Source of the DNA: Coniella vitis
Taxonomy: Eukaryota; Ascomycota; Sordariomycetes; Diaporthales; Schizoparmaceae
Direction of reading: 5' to 3'
DNA: 64,000 nucleotides
NCBI GenBank assembly: GCA_011317545.1
Contig: WUJK01000011.1
Coordinates: 1,738,724 to 1,802,723 of the forward strand
Shown here: one piece after another, positions 58,169 to 64,000 of the stretch
Layout of the letters: each line of letters begins with the position of its first letter
How positions within the stretch are numbered: position 1 is the stretch's first letter
Made by a program: the position numbers and the translations under genes
The notes under the pieces: model-generated
What the model was told of the DNA's origin: nothing
Database searches by the model: none
The model's input: only the letters and a program-made list of their open reading frames with translations

Positions 58169-61100
58169 TCAGACTCTGTCCAAGTTGGCCAGAGGCACGT
58201 ACCCGGTTTCGTCTCTCTTGCTCCGCCCCATGGCCCCTCTTACCCTGCTAACAACCTCCGACACGCCCTCCAGCACCGTGTTCGCCATGCTGGGCCTGCT
58301 CAACCTCATCTCCATCGCCTCCTTGCCTGCCGCCTCGTCCATCCACCTGGGACGCTTCCAGAACTTGAGCAGCAGCGAGCTCATAACTACAGACACAGAG
58401 CTAATCGCCATCGCCGCGCCCTGCCGCCATTGGATGGAGGTGTAAGCCAAATGGCAAGAAGATGCCCATTGCAAAGGGCAGTCCAACAATATTGTAAATG
58501 CACGCCCACGCCAAATTGGCCTTGATGCGGTTGAAGATGCTCTTGGACAGGTGCAGGGCGGCGGGGATGTCCATCAGCTCATTGGGACGCATAAGAACCA
58601 CGTCAGCCGCCTCCATGGCGGACATCTGTACCGGAGGCCATGGCGATGCCAACGTCTGCAGTTGCCAACGCTGGCGAATCGTTGATGCCGTCAACCGACC
58701 ATGGCGACGATGTCACCTTGGTCGTGAAGCTGACGGACAATTATCTGCTTCTGATCGGGCGACATACCAGCATGCACACACTCCTCGGAATGCCAACTGC
58801 TGCCGCCACAGCGTGCGCAGTAGAAGGCTGGTCGCCAGTGACCATGGAAACCTTGACGCCCATGCGATGCTGCAAGACGGCAATCGCAGCGGCAGCACCC
58901 TCTTTGATCACATCTGACAGGCAGAGATGGCCTGCATATTGGCCGTCAATGGCAATAAAGATGTTCGTAGTACCGGCAGAGTCACGGGATTTTCCGGATG
59001 AGGCATTCTTGTTGATGGCTTCCGAGGCGTCAATGGCTTCTTGAGATACGTCCACATCGTTTTCACGTAGGTACTTGACGTTGCCGACCAAGATGTTGTA
59101 GCGAGTGCGGTCGGCGCTGGTGGCTGGCTCGACGCTGGCCGAGATACCGCGGCCCACAGCTGCATTAAAGTCGCCAACACTACCCTCGATGGTGCCCTCG
59201 GAGCCAAGACCAAGCTCAGCTTTAGCAGCATTGAGTACAGCCTTGCCCACTGGGTGCTCACTGCCCATCTCGGCCAAGCCAACAATAGTCCACCACAGTC
59301 GACGGCGCGACTCATTATTCTGCCAGGCGGAGACAATGTTCATACCGGCCACAGTCATTCTGCCGTAGGTTATAGTGCCAGTCTTGTCGAGCACAATGTG
59401 GGTGACCTTGGTAGTAGTCTCAAGTGCTGCACCACCTTGACGAGGATGCCGTTCTCAGCGCCGACTCCAGTGCCAACCATAACAGCAGTAGGAGTTGCCA
59501 GGCCAAGCGCGCAAGGGCAGGCAAAGACAATGACTGAAATGCATAGCTTGACGCAAACAAAGATTTTACCTCCGCTCGAGTCCTCCATAAAAATCTTGGG
59601 TGGGTGAGAAAGCACGTGACTGAGAACCATCCAGACAATAAAGGTCAACAAGCCCAGAATGAGGATCGTGGGCACGAAGTACCCAGCTAGAGTATCCGCC
59701 AGTCTCTGAATAGGTGCGCGTGTGGTTTGAGCATCTTGAACAAGCTTCACAATTTGGCTGAGCTGCGTGTCGCGGCCAGCACGAGTTACCCGAAGATCCA
59801 CACGGCCGTGACCGTTGACGGTACCGCCAATCAAGAAGGAGCCCTTGCGCTTCTGCACGGGCATAGCCTCGCCCGTCACCATACTCTCGTCGACATAGGT
59901 CTCTCCTCGAACCAGGACACCGTCAGCCGGAATCTTGTCGCCAGGGCGGAGGATGACAACGTCTCCCACCTGAATCAGTTCCGTTGGGATGATCTTCTCC
60001 TCGGCAGCGTTCCCATCCGCCGTGGGGGATCTGGGATCGTCACTGTCCCACTTTTCCGCCGCCTTTTCGGCAGCAATGGGATCGACATAAATTGTTGCCA
60101 TAGATGGGGCCAGAGACATGAGACGCGACAAGGCCTTGGAGGTCTGGCCCTTGGCACGGTTTTCAAGGAACCGGCCAAATGTGATGAAGGTGATCAACAT
60201 GGTGCTGGTGTCAAAGATTGTGCTTGGTCTGCTGTGGGGAGGGAAAATGAATGAGACCATCATAGCAACACAGCTGAAGAAGAAGGCACACGAAGTGCCC
60301 AGCACAACCAAGACGTCCATGGTTGGCGAGCCGTGCTTGACAGACTTGTAAGCTGAGACATAGAAGCGTTTGCCAATGCCGAATTGCACTGGAATGGTCA
60401 GGACCAGACACACAATGTCGCCCAAGAAAAGGCCTGGCAGGATCTGCCATGCCCCAAAATCCAGAATTGGTAAGCACATGGGAATGATCATGCCTATGAG
60501 AAAGACGGGGACGGCGAAGCTCAAAGACGTCCGAAAGGCTCTTCGCCATTCGTTGATTTCTCGAGTCTTGGCCAAAGATTCGAGCTGTGCGTTGTTGTCG
60601 TCACTGTCGGCGACCAGAGCATTGAAACCTGTCTCCTCGACTGTCTCAACAATGGCCCGTAGGCCCGTTACACCCGGTTGGTGCGTAACGGTCAACCTCG
60701 AAGTTGCCAAGCTGAGCTTGACCGAGTCCACACCAGGCAGAGTCTGAAGCTTTTCCTCGAGTGCTGTAGCCGCAGCAGCATCTGGTACTCCATACACCTT
60801 GAATTGCGCGATCGAGGTCGCTTGTTGCTTGTCGGCAGCTTCCGATTGTGTCGAGACGATGGACGCGCCAAAGCCGCGGTCTTCGATGATTTCCGCAATC
60901 TGCTCCGGGGACAACTTCGTTGGGTCATGCGTTATGACGGCTCGCTCGGCCAAGAGGCTGATATTGAACTTGAGCATCCCCTCGACGTCCTTGAAGCCAG
61001 ACTCGACCGCCGACGTGCATGCGCCGCAAGTCATGCCTTCGATGGCCACCGTTGTGATCATCTGAAGGGCAGTCGTTGCAGACCGCGATGGGCCAGTCTT

Positions 61101-61847
61101 GTCCTCCTCTTTGACCTCGGTGCTCTCAACAATAGTAGCGCCAAATCCTCGGTCCTCTATCATTTCTGCTATTTGCTCGGCGGACAGCATGGAAGGATCG
61201 TGGTCGATGACGGCTCGTTCAGACAGTAGTGAGATGCTGAAGTTCTTGACGCCTGCAACGTTCTTGAAGGCGCCCTCAACTGCGGATGTGCATGCGCCGC
61301 AGGTCATGCCCTCGATTGCGATGACGGTGCCGACATAGGTCGGGCCATTCTGCGCTGCGTCCTTGAACGCGGTGTCCATTTTGTCGACTCTGGGCGATAC
61401 TAGGTCGGTGGAAAGGACTTCTGCGTCGAACCCTCTGTCTTCGATGATCTCTCTTATTTCTTCGGCGGAGATACGGTTGGCATCATGCATGATCACTGCC
61501 CTTTCCATTATCAGGCTGACGGAGACATTGCCGACGCCATCAACGCCCTTCAGTCCACTCTCGACCGCCGAAGTGCATGCGCCGCATCTGTTGACCGGTA
61601 GGTTAGCGATAAGCCGAGCCAAGCAGCTGAGCAGCCAACAAGTGACATGGATAACAAGCGCCGAACCACGCTGACTGCGCTGGAAAGCCAAGCCACGAAT
61701 CAGGGCCTAGAGTAGAATAAGCACAGCGTGGAGGAAGAAAGAGGCGACTCACGTCATACCGCCGACCTTGAGGGTGGTTGTGGCCATGTGCGCTGCACTC
61801 AGACTCAGCGGGTCCTTCGGAAGGACCTCTATCGACGACGGCGCCAT
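58169..61847 (-). CDS. CCC2: copper-transporting P1B-type ATPase, frame broken by indels
   Basis: Pumps Cu+ into the late secretory pathway. Exon 1 61847-61753 and exon 2 from 61587, joined over a 165-bp phase-2 intron to read [20 protein letters not shown]. Three N-terminal HMA domains carry CGACTS copper sites (near 61570, 61290 and 61020 in coordinates). A fourth HMA-like repeat ([19 protein letters not shown]) lacks the Cys pair. Other motifs: TGEAMPV, the transmembrane CPC in [49 protein letters not shown] and [13 protein letters not shown]. The reading frame is broken five times by single-base indels, near 59435, 58787, 58694, 58620 and 58418, all between CPC and the last membrane helix. 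Codons between breaks stay family-like, so this is a recent pseudogene or a local sequence error. Confidence 0.88.
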
Positions 61848-64000
61848 GTCGGACTGCTCTATTGCGAGGATGATATGGGGGGGGGGTTCGTTGAATAGAA
61901 ATAAAAAATAAATAAATCAAGTAGGTGCGGCGGCGGAAAAGGCCGTGGTAATCGATGGCGGGTATCCTTAGGTCAAGGCCGGACGCATTTGCACGCAGGA
62001 AAACGAATGATGATGCCGCGAGTAAGGACGGACAGCCGCAAGACGGAACGCTTCGCTGGTTGGGTATCGAACAAGAAACAGTCTGCCCCACGGTCTGAGG
62101 ATATACTTTTTGGTTATGTATATATGTATCTTGGCCGGAAAGGAATCCACCAGAAGACCAGCTTCTCTAGGGCGGTGTGATGGGGTTGTCTTGTTGAAGT
62201 AAGCAATCGGGCAATAGCAATAACAGTTGCGTATGCTGGCTGAATCCGTAAGACTCGGGTCGCAGCTAGACCCAGGATGAACTCTGTAGAGCCGGGGCGG
62301 AGTGGCAGCGGCCGGGTCAATAAATGGAGGTGATTATGCACAAGAGCAATAGTCGTCGTGTGACTGTTGCTTCGTAAGCGACCCTCAAGACGGAAACGAG
62401 GCTGCTGCAGAAGGGCAAAAGGAGGGGGGAGAGGGCAAGCGGCTGAGGAGTGAAGAAGAAGGATCAGAAGCGGGCAGTGCGAGGTACCAGCACTGGACGG
62501 GCAAGGGGCCTGATACGATATAAAAGTTGTGTGATGGGACGGAAGGCCAGCATAGACTGGCTCGACGCGAACATGTTTTAATTCATGTTGCATATGAAAG
62601 TAGATTCGTGGGTTGTGGCTCGGTACGCTCGGTGGAGAGAGCAGCAACAGCGACGAGGCAAGCCTTCACTCGCCCATCGAAAAGTTGTCTCGTGGCAACG
62701 GGCCTGTGAAACAGGCAGCCCACAACAGAGCCCAGGTTCCCCTGGAAGACAGGCGGCTGTTGGGTTCCACCAAAAAAAGGTGGGAAGGGGCAGTAGGGTG
62801 GGGTTATTGCCTATTGCCTGTGAAAGAGCGCCGACGGCTCGGTCTTTGACGGCAGTACTATGTACTAAGTACTACGTAGTACGTACTTGGCCCATTGTAC
62901 TTTTCGGTGTCTCTCTCTGTTTGCTTTTGTATTTATTCAATTGGGGTCAGTCAACCAGTGAAGTAGTCCACAACCACATTCAGGATGTGAAAGAAAGCAA
63001 AGTGACTACAAATACAAGCGGCACCGTCTCATGTTGGGGTGGCGCTCTTCTTTGTTGTTTGAAAGATCGAGCCCCGGTCCCAAGTGCTTTGTGCGTCTGG
63101 GCGTTTCCAAGACTGTCAGGAATTCTGCAAGATCACAAATCAACAATCATGCAGTATGCTGTGTACACAATACCTCGCATACAGTTGCAGTGCTGACTGC
63201 AGTCATGTCTATTCAATCTTTGTGTGTTCTACGTATCTGGCCTACGACGCACAATCCAGGATGGATGCTATCGTCATGCATCGATAGTGGCCGTCTCAAT
63301 GCAGTCTCTGGAGGTGCAAATGCGACTGCTTGGCCTCCAATATGACCACGATATCTCATCAATAGCACACACGACAAGGGTGGTGCAGACGTGGCTTCCG
63401 ATGCAAAGCCTGACAAGCTTTTCGATAGTGCAGCAACACCAAGTCCCTTTTCCACCAAAATCAGCTGTACTGCTACCGGTCGGAATGTATGCGGTGACTG
63501 GGACCGGTATGTCAGCCCTAGTGCGCCTCTTGAAGTTATGATGGTATACTACCCAAGCTGGCTGATGACGAAGATTTCCATGGATACTATAATCATGAAG
63601 AGTGTCTCTGCCATCTGCCGCCTGCTCGGTTACGACGGACGTGTAGATACAAAGGTGGCAGCCAAGCGAACTCTGGTTGCGCAGCCCATTTTCCATGCTC
63701 AGTCAGCAGAGACGCCACACAACTGCAATGAAGATTATCGGAAGAAAACAACTAATACCAAGTCGAGTCACGCCGAGTCGAGTCGAGCCAAGCCGAATCG
63801 AGTCGTCTCCAAACTGTTTGGACCCAAACACTCTTCAAACGGCGTCTGTCTTCGTCAAGCGCTGCCCCCAATCACATGTCCCCGTCTGAATTTCCGAGAC
63901 AAAACATCATAACAAACAACCCCCTGGGACTTTCTCAAATCCCCGTCTTCAGCCCCGTCCACACAGACACAGAGCCTGTGCAGATCGGATAGCTTAATAC
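61848..64000. other. right-end intergenic region
   Basis: 2.15 kb upstream of the copper ATPase. Includes a GTAC-type palindrome cluster at 62853-62887 and a GAGTCGAGTC-type short repeat at 63765-63806. The frame at 63391-63912 has no protein-like features. Nothing else can be supported; another gene may start beyond the window. Confidence 0.45.

Noticed and set aside
63391..63912. 173-codon plus-strand frame at the right end
   Set aside because: Composition is not protein-like and includes a short GAGTC repeat; no motif was found.
1..64000. A secondary-metabolite or other functional gene cluster
   Set aside because: The genes are unrelated core functions on both strands; no polyketide synthase, peptide synthetase, terpene synthase, pathway regulator or clustered tailoring enzymes are present.

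Overview
The window is nuclear DNA from a filamentous ascomycete (Pezizomycotina, probably Sordariomycetes). Evidence: genes on both strands with short introns (about 60-200 bp, GT-AG, CTRAC-like branch points), a fungal housekeeping gene set (fused HIS4, MDM12, FAB1, PAH1), and an AT-rich island whose mutations look like repeat-induced point mutation (RIP). The genus cannot be fixed from the sequence alone. No tRNA, rRNA or CRISPR array was found.

Left to right: the 3' part of a betaine-lipid synthase BTA1 (+, cut by the left edge); a D-amino-acid oxidase with a peroxisomal C-terminus (+); CMC1, a twin CX9C protein for cytochrome oxidase assembly (-); a membrane-anchored fibronectin-III/coiled-coil protein (-); a 2.8-kb intergenic stretch; PAH1/lipin (+); a disordered ORF that follows TAF9 in the same frame directly after the TAF9 stop (-); TAF9 (-); HIS4 (+); a GNAT acetyltransferase (+); a 1010-residue protein of unknown function (-); eIF4E (+); an ACSF3-like acyl-CoA synthetase (-); a 788-residue unknown protein (-); FAB1/PIKfyve (+).

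A 4.76-kb hAT DNA transposon follows (46775-51533). It has perfect 16-bp terminal inverted repeats, an 8-bp target-site duplication, a RIP-degraded transposase that still shows several splice donors, and an internal 21-bp satellite. To its right lie NOC2 (-), VPS28 (+, with a GC-AG intron), MDM12 (-) and a CCC2-type copper ATPase (-). The 3' half of the copper ATPase carries five single-base indels. The last 2.1 kb holds no gene I can support.

The genes do not form a cluster. Several touch lipid and organelle biology (BTA1, PAH1, FAB1, MDM12, ACSF3-like, VPS28), but the order looks like ordinary core-genome synteny. The items most worth checking are the TAF9 same-frame continuation, the intron-rich RIP-degraded hAT element with its satellite, the indel cluster in the copper ATPase, and a GTAC-rich palindromic motif that recurs between genes.
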